A DNA stretch of 14,968 bases from the NCBI GenBank assembly GCA_020025395.1, contig JAHHSE010000024.1:1-14968 (forward strand), in the 5' to 3' direction. Source of the DNA: Oscillospiraceae bacterium (GTDB lineage Bacteria; Bacillota; Clostridia; Oscillospirales; Oscillospiraceae). A program made the position numbers and the translations under genes. Below the pieces are notes generated by a model that was not told the origin of the DNA, ran no database searches, and worked only from the letters and a program-made list of their open reading frames with translations. Of the stretch, positions 1 through 6,540 are shown in pieces. The first letter of the stretch is position 1; every line of letters begins with the position of its first letter.

Positions 1-1214
1 TGTATTGTGTACGCAATGTGACCGAAGATCTGTACTGGGTGGGTGCCAACGACCATCGTCTCCACCTGTTTGAGAATATTCATCCCATTCCCAAGGGCGT
101 TTCCTACAACGCCTATCTGCTCCTGGACAAGGAGACCGTCCTCTTTGATACCGTGGACTGGTCCGCCTGCCGCCAGCTTCTGGAAAATATGGAGCATCTG
201 CTCCAGGGGCGGGATCTGGACTGGATGGTAATCAACCACATGGAGCCGGATCACGGCGCCTCCATTGAGGAGATCCTCCTCCGCTGGCCCAAGGTGAAAA
301 TCATCTCCACCGAAAAGTCCTTTATGCTTATGCGTCAGTTCGGCTTCCAGGTGGACGACCATGAGCTGGTGGAGGTGAAGGAGGGGGATACCCACACCTT
401 CGGCAAGCACACCGTCACCTTTGTGGAGGCTCCCATGGTCCACTGGCCTGAGGCCATGGTCACTTTCGACACCACCAACGGCGTTCTGTTTTCCGCCGAT
501 GCCTTTGGCAGCTTCGGCGCCCTGGACGGCAAGCTCTTTGCCGACGAGGTGAACTTCGACCGGGACTGGATTGACGAGGCCCGCCGTTACCTCACCAACA
601 TCGTGGGCAAGTACGGCCCCCACATCCAGCTCCTGCTGAAAAAGGCCGGAGGCATCCTGGATCAGATCAAGTATATCTGTCCGCTCCATGGTCCCGTGTG
701 GCGGAAAGATCTCATGTACTTCATCAATAAGTACGACAAATGGAGCCGCTATGAGCCGGAGGAAAAGGGTGTTCTGATTGCCTATGCCTCCATGTACGGC
801 AACACCGAGGCCGCCGCCCAGGCCCTGGCCGCCAAGCTCTGCGAGAAGGGCTGCACCAATGTCTGGGTCTATGACGTGTCCAATACCCATGTCTCCCAGC
901 TGGTCTCGGAAGCCTTCCGCCTGAGCCATGTGGTCCTGGCCTCTGTGACCTACAATCTGGGAATCTATCCTGTGATGCACAACTTCCTCATGGATATGAA
1001 GGCCCTGAACCTCCAGAATCGGACCTTTGCCATCATTGAGAACGGGTCCTGGGCCTGCAAGTCCGGCGACCTGATGCAGAAATTCATCGATGAAGAGATG
1101 AAGAATATGACCGTCCTCAACGAGCGGCTGAGCATGGCCTCCGCCCTCAAGGATGACAAAGCCGTGGAGCTTGACGCTCTGGCCAGTGCCATTGTTGACT
1201 CCATGAAAGAATAA
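1..1214 (+). CDS. FprA-type flavodiiron protein, 5' end cut by one base
   Basis: Cytoplasmic A-type flavoprotein that reduces O2 to water and/or NO to N2O at a di-iron site, using electrons from its FMN domain. A metallo-beta-lactamase-like domain fills about the first 250 residues and a flavodoxin domain the rest, starting at VLIAYASMYGNTE. Numbering from the GTG at 18, the iron ligands are H74-x-E76-x-D78-H79 (motif HMEPDH), H142, D161 and H224, so the set is complete. The reading frame stays open to the window edge: TAT TGT GTA CGC AAT precede the GTG, and bases 1-2 are TG. An ATG starting one base before the window would give MYCVRN followed by VTEDLYWVG, which fits family N-termini much better than a GTG start. 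The full protein would be about 404 residues, normal for the family. It ends at a bidirectional terminator. Whether O2 or NO is the preferred substrate cannot be read from the sequence. Confidence 0.96.
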   Translation, partial: YCVRNVTEDLYWVGANDHRLHLFENIHPIPKGVSYNAYLLLDKETVLFDTVDWSACRQLLENMEHLLQGRDLDWMVINHMEPDHGASIEEILLRWPKVKIISTEKSFMLMRQFGFQVDDHELVEVKEGDTHTFGKHTVTFVEAPMVHWPEAMVTFDTTNGVLFSADAFGSFGALDGKLFADEVNFDRDWIDEARRYLTNIVGKYGPHIQLLLKKAGGILDQIKYICPLHGPVWRKDLMYFINKYDKWSRYEPEEKGVLIAYASMYGNTEAAAQALAAKLCEKGCTNVWVYDVSNTHVSQLVSEAFRLSHVVLASVTYNLGIYPVMHNFLMDMKALNLQNRTFAIIENGSWACKSGDLMQKFIDEEMKNMTVLNERLSMASALKDDKAVELDALASAIVDSMKE

Positions 1215-1220
1215 GAAAAA

Positions 1221-1253
1221 GGTCCGCCGTGATTTTTACGGCGGACCTTTTTT
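1221..1253. terminator. Bidirectional rho-independent terminator
   Basis: A perfect 10-bp stem, GGTCCGCCGT at 1221-1230 and ACGGCGGACC at 1238-1247, encloses a 7-base loop and is followed by six T at 1248-1253. On the other side AAGAAAAA at 1213-1220 supplies a U-rich tract for minus-strand transcripts. It therefore serves both the flavodiiron gene (+) and the convergent racemase gene (-). Confidence 0.9.
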
Positions 1254-1297
1254 CGAGCGCAAACCGGGAGGAGGCCTGTCCCCTTCCTGAACAAAAC

Positions 1298-2398
1298 TCA
1301 CCCGCCCAGGTATTCGATGGGAAAGACATCCCGTGCGGTGAGGAAGAGCATGGTGGGGTAGTTGAGATCGAATTCCATCAAATCGCCGGCCTTAATGGCT
1401 CGGGGACAGTCCTCCACATCCAGGATGGTATGGTCGCTGGACCCTCCCAGGACCAGAACGCCCTCATCCCTGGGGATCAGGTCCCCGATATCCCCCACAT
1501 CCAGCTTGCCCAGCCCCAGAAGGGCCCGTTTCCGGATTCCCCGGTCCTCGTAAACCGGGGCGTGTCCAAAGGCATCCAGAAAGAGCTTTCCAACAGGGCA
1601 GGAGGGCTTGGAGCGGCACTCTAACACCTGGGTCTGAAGGGTAAAGACATGATTGGAGATATCATCAAGGCCCCGAATCCCCCAGAGCTTTTGAAGGTCA
1701 TAGCAGAGAAGAATCCCCTCTCCCATCCTTAGATGGTTGATCTTTTTCGGCATGGTTTTCTGATGGACCAAGGGGAAAGAGGAGGTGGCCCCTCCGGAGA
1801 CAAGCTCCAGTGCCCGGCCAATGGCCTCTTCCACCCGCTGGGCCAGGGCAGCCAGGGTCTCCATCTTTTCCACCGTGGGGACAATGGAGCCGTAACAGCC
1901 CAGATTGGTGCCGATTCCGGCCAGCTCCAGGTGGGGGAGGGCCCGCTCCACTCGGAGAGCCGCCGCGAGAAACTCCTCCTGGTCCCACCAGCCCTCCCGC
2001 AGATCTCCCAGATCCGCCATCAGGATCACCTTATGGGTGACATTTTGCCGGGCGCAGACCTCTTCCAGAGCCTCCAAAACGGAAAGATCGCTGTGCAGGC
2101 TGTAATCGCAGCAGCGGGGGACCTCCTCCAGCTCACTCATCATAGGGACCCGAATGAGCATGGTGGGAAGGCCCAACCCGGCCTCCCGAAGGGCTTTCAG
2201 CTGTTCCAGCCGGGAGGAGGCCAGCTGGTCACAGCCCCCGGATACGAACTGTCGGACAATGGGGAGTCGGCTGTGAATTCCTTTGGTGACGCCGGTGACT
2301 TGGATCCCCAGGGCGTGACAGCGGGTGGTGACCGCTTTCACATTTTGTAGAAGGAGGGACAGGTCACAGAGCAGACGGGGATAGCAGTTCTTCTCCAT
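1298..2398 (-). CDS. PLP-dependent alanine/ornithine racemase family protein
   Basis: Predicted cytoplasmic fold-type III PLP enzyme that racemises an amino acid; the closest described branch is the clostridial ornithine racemase (Orr) group of the alanine racemase N-terminal-like family. The PLP lysine is probably K39 in GVTKG. Other family blocks are MADLGDLREG (127-136), GIGTNLGCYG (161-170), SGGATSS (201-207) and NHLRMGEG (221-228), the last two expected near the PLP phosphate and active site. At 366 residues it matches the group, which is larger than the YggS-type PLP proteins and lacks a separate C-terminal alanine racemase domain. AGGAGG lies 8 bases before the ATG, which fixes the start. 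It has its own promoter candidate and faces the chromate-type transporter genes. No ornithine-fermentation gene (ord, ora, ort) is visible here, so the substrate (ornithine, lysine, alanine or other) is open. Confidence 0.85.
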   Translation of the reverse strand: MEKNCYPRLLCDLSLLLQNVKAVTTRCHALGIQVTGVTKGIHSRLPIVRQFVSGGCDQLASSRLEQLKALREAGLGLPTMLIRVPMMSELEEVPRCCDYSLHSDLSVLEALEEVCARQNVTHKVILMADLGDLREGWWDQEEFLAAALRVERALPHLELAGIGTNLGCYGSIVPTVEKMETLAALAQRVEEAIGRALELVSGGATSSFPLVHQKTMPKKINHLRMGEGILLCYDLQKLWGIRGLDDISNHVFTLQTQVLECRSKPSCPVGKLFLDAFGHAPVYEDRGIRKRALLGLGKLDVGDIGDLIPRDEGVLVLGGSSDHTILDVEDCPRAIKAGDLMEFDLNYPTMLFLTARDVFPIEYLGG

Positions 2399-2428
2399 AG
2401 CAGAAGCCTCCTGTATCTTGATAAAAAT

Positions 2429-2458
2429 ATTTTACAACGGAACAGAGCCAGATTGCAA
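2429..2458 (-). promoter_or_regulatory. Candidate sigma-A promoter for the racemase gene
   Basis: On the minus strand TTGCAA (2458-2453) and TAAAAT (2434-2429) are separated by 18 bases, in an AT-rich patch of an otherwise GC-rich region, about 30 bases before the racemase ATG. The -10 box matches 5 of 6 consensus positions. The assignment is by eye. Confidence 0.5.
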
Positions 2459-2468
2459 GGGGGACGGC

Positions 2469-2497
2469 TTGCACTTTTGGGTCAGGGGGAGTAAGAT
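2469..2497 (+). promoter_or_regulatory. Weak candidate promoter for the CHR transporter pair
   Basis: TTGCAC (2469-2474) and TAAGAT (2492-2497) are 17 bases apart, upstream of the first CHR gene. Only half of the -35 box matches consensus, so spacing and position carry most of the support. Confidence 0.3.
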
Positions 2498-2544
2498 GGG
2501 AGGGATCAGAAGAAATCGGCAATTCCGTTTATGGAGGGAAAAGA

Positions 2545-3117
2545 ATGCGCTGTCTGCTTGAAATATTTTTTGTCTTTATGAAAATCGGACTCTTCACCAT
2601 CGGAGGCGGTTATGCCATGCTCCCTGTCATTCAGAAGGAGGTGGTGGAGACCAAAGGGTGGATGAGTGACGCGGAGTTTCTGGATGCCATTTCCCTGACC
2701 AACAGCCTCCCCGGACCCATGGCAGTTAACTCGGCCACCTTTGTGGGATATCGGACAGGGGGAATTCCGGGGGCCATGGCAGCTGTTTTTGGGGCGGCCC
2801 TGCCCAGTGTGGCGGTAATTCTTTTGGTGGCTGCGGTCTTTCAAAATCTGATGTCCTATCCGGTGGTACAGCATATTTTCAACGGGGTGCGTCCGGCGGT
2901 GGCCGCCCTGATCTTCTATGCGATGATCAAGCTGGGGGCCGCGGCACAGATCGGGAAATACTTTAATTGGGTGGTAACCCTCTGCGGCTTTTTCGCCATT
3001 GCGGTGTTCGGCATTCCTCCCATTTTCGTGGTGATCGCCGCTGCCCTGTACGGCCTTTTCCTCCGCGGTTATGTGGTTCGGGCGGTAGATGCCCACGGAA
3101 AGGGGGAAGGGCAGTGA
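2545..3117 (+). CDS. Chromate transporter (CHR) family, short-chain subunit 1
   Basis: Integral membrane protein of 190 residues, about half the length of classical two-domain ChrA. It belongs to the short-chain CHR proteins that occur as adjacent pairs and are thought to act together, as with the YwrA/YwrB-type pair of Bacillus. Family landmarks are the KIGLFTIGGGYAMLP block (13-27), the LPGPMAVN block (55-62) with TFVGY just after, and NGVRPAVAAL before the later membrane segments. Hydrophobic stretches lie around 72-100, 117-133, 142-155 and 157-173. GGAGGG precedes the ATG at a good distance. The stop codon overlaps the start of the second subunit, so the two are translationally coupled. 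Described members export chromate; the true substrate in an anaerobe may be another oxyanion, since family names here often rest on homology alone. Confidence 0.9.
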   Translation: MRCLLEIFFVFMKIGLFTIGGGYAMLPVIQKEVVETKGWMSDAEFLDAISLTNSLPGPMAVNSATFVGYRTGGIPGAMAAVFGAALPSVAVILLVAAVFQNLMSYPVVQHIFNGVRPAVAALIFYAMIKLGAAAQIGKYFNWVVTLCGFFAIAVFGIPPIFVVIAAALYGLFLRGYVVRAVDAHGKGEGQ

Positions 3118-3656
3118 GTCTTCTCACGGAGGTCTGTCTGTCCTTTCTGAAAATCGGGGCCTTTTCCTTTGGGGGAGGCTATGCCGTGCTGGCTTTGCTC
3201 CAGCGTGAGGTAGTGGAAGGGAGGGGCTGGATTGACCCGGATGGATTTGTCAACATGGTGGCCATTGCGGAAATGACTCCGGGTCCGGTGGCAGTGAACG
3301 CCTCCACCTTTGTGGGATACCATCTCTTCGGCCTGTGGGGCGGGGTCCTCTGCACAGCCTGTACCCTTTTGATCCCTTTTCTGCTCACCCTCATGATTTC
3401 CATCTGCTTTCAGAGATTTCAGAACAATCCGACCTTGAAAAACGCTCTTTCCGGGATTCGTCCGGCGGTTATCGGCCTGATTGCCTCCGCCTGTGTGTCG
3501 GTGGGAAAAATCTCTCTGGTAGACGGGTACAGCCTGATTTTTTTCGGGATTGCCTTGTTTATGGTATGGAGATGTAAAGTAAACCCCATCCTCACCCTGG
3601 CGGCCTGCGGGGTCATGGGGGCTGTCTTTTATGGTTATGTCCTCCCCCTGCTGTGA
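3114..3656 (+). CDS. Chromate transporter (CHR) family, short-chain subunit 2
   Basis: Second CHR half, 180 residues, membrane protein. I place the start at GTG 3114, which overlaps the preceding stop (GTGA) and lies behind a purine-rich AAAGGGGGAAGGG stretch; it yields MSLLTEVCLSFLKIGAF, matching the N-terminus of its partner. The frame is open further upstream, but that extension reads as out-of-frame sequence of subunit 1. It repeats the partner's layout: KIGAFSFGGGYAVLALLQREVVE (near 13-35), TPGPVAVN (55-62) and TFVGY, followed by several hydrophobic segments. The two proteins are clearly paralogous along their N-terminal halves, as expected for a split form of the two-domain ChrA transporter. 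No terminator with a U-tract follows on this strand; the hairpin after it suits the opposite strand. Confidence 0.88.
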   Translation: MSLLTEVCLSFLKIGAFSFGGGYAVLALLQREVVEGRGWIDPDGFVNMVAIAEMTPGPVAVNASTFVGYHLFGLWGGVLCTACTLLIPFLLTLMISICFQRFQNNPTLKNALSGIRPAVIGLIASACVSVGKISLVDGYSLIFFGIALFMVWRCKVNPILTLAACGVMGAVFYGYVLPLL

Positions 3657-3659
3657 GGG

Positions 3660-3698
3660 AAAAAACGGACCGCCCGGAACCATTCCGGGCGGTCCGTT
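3660..3698 (-). terminator. Rho-independent terminator of the deacetylase gene
   Basis: A perfect 16-bp stem, AACGGACCGCCCGGAA at 3664-3679 and its complement at 3683-3698, has a 3-base loop. Six A at 3660-3665 give the U-tract for minus-strand transcripts. The plus side has no T-run after the stem, so it primarily ends transcription of the deacetylase gene, although the hairpin could slow plus-strand polymerase too. Confidence 0.85.
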
Positions 3699-3712
3699 GG
3701 AACTGCGTGCAA

Positions 3713-4480
3713 TCAGTCGATGGGATTTTGCCGCCCGGTATGGTCCATGGTATAATCCACCCCATGTTCCCCCGGCAGAATGAGCTGGGAGATGGGCACA
3801 ATGGTATAGCCCTCCTGAAGAAGCGTCTCTAAAATAGCGGGAAGGGCCTCCGGGGTATGCTTGGCGGCGTTGTGGAAAAGGACGATGGACCCGGGCTGAA
3901 CCTTGGAGGTCACCCGGGCAGTGATCTCGGAGGCGGGGATTTCCTTCCAGTCCAGACTGTCCACATCCCATTGGATGGGCTCCATCCCCAAGGCCCTGGT
4001 CGCCAAAACCACATTGTCGTCATACTCTCCGTAGGGAGGGCGGAAAAGCGTGGGCCGGACCCCTGTGACGGCCTCGATCTTATCGTTGCAGGCGTTGATG
4101 TTTTTCTGCATCTCCTCCTTGGAGAGCTTGGTGAAATGGGCGTGGTCATCGGAGTGATTCATGATCTCATGGCCCGCGTCATGAAGGGCTTTGACCGATT
4201 CCGGATATTTGGTCACCCAATCTCCTACCACAAAAAAGGTGGCTTTGATCTTGTACCGTTCCAGGGTGTCAATGAGGAGCTGCGTGTCCTCATTCCCCCA
4301 GGCGGCGTCAAAGGAGATGGAGATCATCTTTTGATCCCGCTGAACGCAGTAGATGGGAAGCTGCCGGGTGGTGGCGGCGGCTCCTACAATGGCCGGGTGG
4401 TTTACCACCCAAAACATGGCGGCCGCTGCCGCCAGACAGGCGGCCGCTGGAAAGAGCTTGCGTTTCAAGAGATGTTTCAT
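3713..4480 (-). CDS. Polysaccharide deacetylase (NodB domain), PdaB-like, exported
   Basis: Secreted or membrane-anchored carbohydrate esterase family 4 protein of 255 residues, likely acting on peptidoglycan. Residues 1-35 form a basic start (MKHLLKRK) and a hydrophobic segment, a signal peptide or anchor. NodB motifs are SFDAAWG (56-62, D58 the likely catalytic base), HSDDH (109-113, metal ligands H109 and H113), RPPYG (147-151), DVDSLDW (172-178) and LFHN (201-204, H203). In motif 1 the usual second Asp (metal ligand) is Ala; PdaB-type sporulation proteins share this change, so activity may be altered or absent. AGGAGG precedes the ATG. CATATAAAT about 30 bases upstream (4516-4508) resembles the -10 of sigma-E/sigma-G promoters, but I see no matching -35. 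A role in the spore wall is inferred from the family. It is followed by a strong terminator. Confidence 0.88.
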   Translation of the reverse strand: MKHLLKRKLFPAAACLAAAAAMFWVVNHPAIVGAAATTRQLPIYCVQRDQKMISISFDAAWGNEDTQLLIDTLERYKIKATFFVVGDWVTKYPESVKALHDAGHEIMNHSDDHAHFTKLSKEEMQKNINACNDKIEAVTGVRPTLFRPPYGEYDDNVVLATRALGMEPIQWDVDSLDWKEIPASEITARVTSKVQPGSIVLFHNAAKHTPEALPAILETLLQEGYTIVPISQLILPGEHGVDYTMDHTGRQNPID

Positions 4481-4557
4481 GGGACTTCCTCCTCTTCGAT
4501 TTGTTTCATTTATATGAGGAGGGAAGGGGTCTCATGTCCCTTTGAAGCGGAGGAAAG

Positions 4558-5397
4558 CTAGGGCTTGCAGGTCCCACAGGGACTGTACCCTTCGTCCAGG
4601 GCTGCCTCCCGGCTGTCAAAACTGGTCCGATTCTGCTCCGCGGGCAGATTGGCGCAGGTGGGGAGATGGAATTTTTTAGAACCGGTATTGCCGATGTAGG
4701 TCATGGTGGAGGGGGTACTGTCCGGGGCCTGTCCAGCCTCCCAGCTCTCCCCGGTGGCATAGTCGATCTCCACCCCCGGCTGAACATTGTAAACATAGAC
4801 GCAGAAGGTCACACCCTCCCCCTGATCCTCCACGGAAAGGGCCTCCATCAGCACCCCATCCGCCACCAGATTGGTCCCGTCAAAAACGGGGGTAACCCGG
4901 TAGAGGACATGGTTATCGGTCTCCTTGACATAATCCGCTACCATGTTTTCAAAGGGAAGCATCCCCTCCACATTCAAATAGCGGGTCCCGGTGATGAGAT
5001 TTTTCTCATTGGCGTTTTCTCCGGTGAGCTGAAAGCCAATGAGGTGACAGCGGTTATAGAGATATTTTCCATCCACAAAGTCGTATTTCGCGGTGACCCA
5101 GCCGCTGGGCTTGATCTGACCGATGCTTCCCCGCTCTTCCACCGGCATGAGATCCTGCCCCACATTGGCAAAGGCGGGGCCGCAGCGGTTAAGGGCATCC
5201 AGGGCACTGTAGGTCTCAAAGGAATTGGCGGTAAAATCCTCGTCGGTAAAATAGGGCTGGTTCCCATTGATGACCACATAGGGCTGATCGGTATAGGGGG
5301 GAACCTCCTCCAGGGAGATGGGGGGCGCTGCCGAAGGGGCGCAGCCGGGGAGAAGAAAAAGCAGCAGCAGGACAAGAACGGGGAAGCGGGTTTTCAT
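4558..5397 (-). CDS. Lipoprotein DNA/RNA non-specific endonuclease with Ada-like metal-binding tail
   Basis: Predicted surface lipoprotein of 279 residues. The signal peptide ends in the lipobox LPGC with the lipidated Cys at 19. The nuclease domain (about 36-215) belongs to the His-Me finger DNA/RNA non-specific endonucleases: YNRCHLIGFQLTGE (114-127) carries the catalytic H118, and the Asn-rich block NANEKNLITGTRYLN (128-142) carries the likely Mg ligand (N133 or a neighbour). The C-terminal 47 residues (YIGNTGSKKFH to PCGTCKP) look like the small Ada-type metal-binding module, with H244, C248, C274 and C277 as plausible zinc ligands. Its ATG overlaps the stop of the preceding gene (ATGA), so translation is coupled. 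Likely roles are nucleic-acid scavenging or DNA uptake at the cell surface; the sequence cannot separate these. Confidence 0.88.
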   Translation of the reverse strand: MKTRFPVLVLLLLFLLPGCAPSAAPPISLEEVPPYTDQPYVVINGNQPYFTDEDFTANSFETYSALDALNRCGPAFANVGQDLMPVEERGSIGQIKPSGWVTAKYDFVDGKYLYNRCHLIGFQLTGENANEKNLITGTRYLNVEGMLPFENMVADYVKETDNHVLYRVTPVFDGTNLVADGVLMEALSVEDQGEGVTFCVYVYNVQPGVEIDYATGESWEAGQAPDSTPSTMTYIGNTGSKKFHLPTCANLPAEQNRTSFDSREAALDEGYSPCGTCKP

Positions 5398-5801
5398 TTT
5401 GTATAGACCTCCAACGTAATTTTTTTATGGGAGAAGCCGGGGAAATCATGTGTCTTTCTGAGAATCCAGTTCTCCAGGGAAAGGTCCAGAAACACATCCG
5501 CGGGGTAGATCCGGTTCCATCGGAACAGGGAGAGGGATTGGATCTGCTCCTGAAAGGGGGAAAGTCCCCCGGCCTCGGAAAAGCAGAGGGCATCCGGCCC
5601 CGCCTTGGAGAGAAAGCCGTCATCCACCTGGAGCCGAGCGTGGTATTCCGGCTCAAACTGCCCGGCGGAGTAGGCGCTCATCCAGAGAGGCCTGTCCCCG
5701 GCCAGGGAGAGGAGGGCCTTCCGAAGAAAACGGTCCTGGCTTTGTCGGCGCTGATGGAAGAGAAGCCCGTTGTGGTCATCCAGGCAGAGAAAAAGGTGCA
5801 T
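5394..5801 (-). CDS. Unrecognised 135-residue protein coupled to the nuclease
   Basis: I cannot assign a function. The protein starts MHLFLCLDDHNGLLFHQRRQ, followed by SQDR, then LWMSAYSAGQF and a hydrophobic-acidic C-terminal half (VFLDLSLENW). There is no signal peptide, membrane segment or metal-binding HxHxDH motif. I recall similar short clostridial proteins sharing the CLDD-NG-F-RRQSQDR start, sometimes labelled ribonuclease Z in databases; the lack of the metal site makes that name doubtful. The start is supported by AGGGGGG upstream and by a promoter about 35 bases before it. The stop overlaps the start of the lipoprotein nuclease gene, so the two are co-translated and may act together. 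Cytoplasmic location is inferred. Confidence 0.75.
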   Translation of the reverse strand: MHLFLCLDDHNGLLFHQRRQSQDRFLRKALLSLAGDRPLWMSAYSAGQFEPEYHARLQVDDGFLSKAGPDALCFSEAGGLSPFQEQIQSLSLFRWNRIYPADVFLDLSLENWILRKTHDFPGFSHKKITLEVYTK

Positions 5802-5834
5802 GGGATCCCCCCTGTCAAAAGACGGATTTTTCTT

Positions 5835-5863
5835 ATTTTACCTCAATTGGATCTCTGTGACAA
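5835..5863 (-). promoter_or_regulatory. Sigma-A-type promoter of the unknown-protein/nuclease operon
   Basis: On the minus strand TTGTCA (5863-5858) and TAAAAT (5840-5835) are separated by exactly 17 bases. Each box matches 5 of 6 consensus positions, and the ATG of the first gene follows about 34 bases downstream. This is the best promoter match I found in the window. Confidence 0.65.
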
Positions 5864-5918
5864 CCCGATAAGTGGGGAGAGAAACGGATGGAACGGGACA
5901 GAAGAAAGGAATGAAGAT

Positions 5919-6431
5919 ATGGAAATCGAACGAAAATTTTTGGTCATGGAGCCTCCGGAGGGTCTGGAAGGATGGCCCAAAGAGGAAATTGAGCAGGGCT
6001 ATCTCTGTTTTAATCCCGCCGTTCGGGTTCGAAAGAAGGGGGCGGGTTTCTTTTTGACCTGTAAGGGGGAAGGACTTCTGAGCCGGGAGGAGTATGAGGT
6101 GCCCCTTTCCCAGAAGGCTTACCGACAGCTGCTCCCCAAGGCAGACGGGACGGTGATTCGAAAGACCCGCTATCAGATTCCCTGTGGGGACCATGTGATC
6201 GAGCTGGACCTCTTTGCCCCTCCCTTTGCCCCTCTCATGATGGCGGAGGTGGAGTTTCCCAGTGAGCAGGAGGCCATGGCCTTTACACCTCCGATTTGGT
6301 TTGGCCGGGAGGTGACCTATGACCCCGCCTATGCCAATGCCAGCCTGAGCCGGCGGGGAGAGCGTCCGCAGCATCTGAAAACAGGGGACTCCGTCGAACG
6401 CTTCGGAAAAGAGGGACGGGGGACGGGATAA
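5919..6431 (+). CDS. CYTH-domain triphosphate tunnel protein
   Basis: Cytoplasmic 170-residue protein of the CYTH (CyaB-thiamine triphosphatase) superfamily, which hydrolyses triphosphate substrates or, in class IV cyclases, makes cAMP inside a beta-barrel tunnel. The signature ExExK is at the very start (E2, E4, K6 in MEIERKF). Basic and acidic tunnel residues follow: RVRKK (36-40), K49, EEYE (57-60), ELDLF (95-99) and AEVEFPSEQEA (109-119), and the family end motif FGREVTYDPAYANASL lies at 128-143. I place the start at ATG 5919 behind AAAGGA because the signature must be N-terminal; the frame is open far upstream, but that part is antisense to the unknown gene. The last 26 residues are an extra charged tail. 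Inorganic triphosphatase activity, as in short bacterial CYTH proteins, is more likely than cyclase. A strong terminator follows directly. Confidence 0.88.
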   Translation: MEIERKFLVMEPPEGLEGWPKEEIEQGYLCFNPAVRVRKKGAGFFLTCKGEGLLSREEYEVPLSQKAYRQLLPKADGTVIRKTRYQIPCGDHVIELDLFAPPFAPLMMAEVEFPSEQEAMAFTPPIWFGREVTYDPAYANASLSRRGERPQHLKTGDSVERFGKEGRGTG

Positions 6432-6472
6432 GGCCGTGGGACGGATTTTCTCCGTCTCACGGCCTTTTTTTT
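6432..6472 (+). terminator. Rho-independent terminator of the CYTH gene
   Basis: A 14-bp stem with one G-U pair (6432-6445 with 6451-6464) and a 5-base loop is followed by eight T at 6465-6472. It starts immediately after the TAA stop. Confidence 0.92.
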
Positions 6473-6540
6473 CATAGGGCGGCACAAAAGCCGGAAAAGA
6501 CGACGGACGAAGGCGGGTTCCAAAGGGAAGCGCTCCCCCT

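Noticed and set aside
2967..3113. Upstream extension of the second CHR gene
   Set aside because: The sequence is the first CHR gene read in another frame; the arginine-rich peptide is not family-like, while GTG 3114 gives an N-terminus matching the partner.
3660..3698. Terminator for the plus-strand CHR genes
   Set aside because: The stem is strong but no T-run follows on the plus strand; the A-run on the other side assigns it to the minus-strand deacetylase.
5427..5918. Upstream in-frame extension of the CYTH gene
   Set aside because: It is antisense to the unknown 135-residue gene and its promoter, and the CYTH signature ExExK must be N-terminal, which fits the ATG at 5919.
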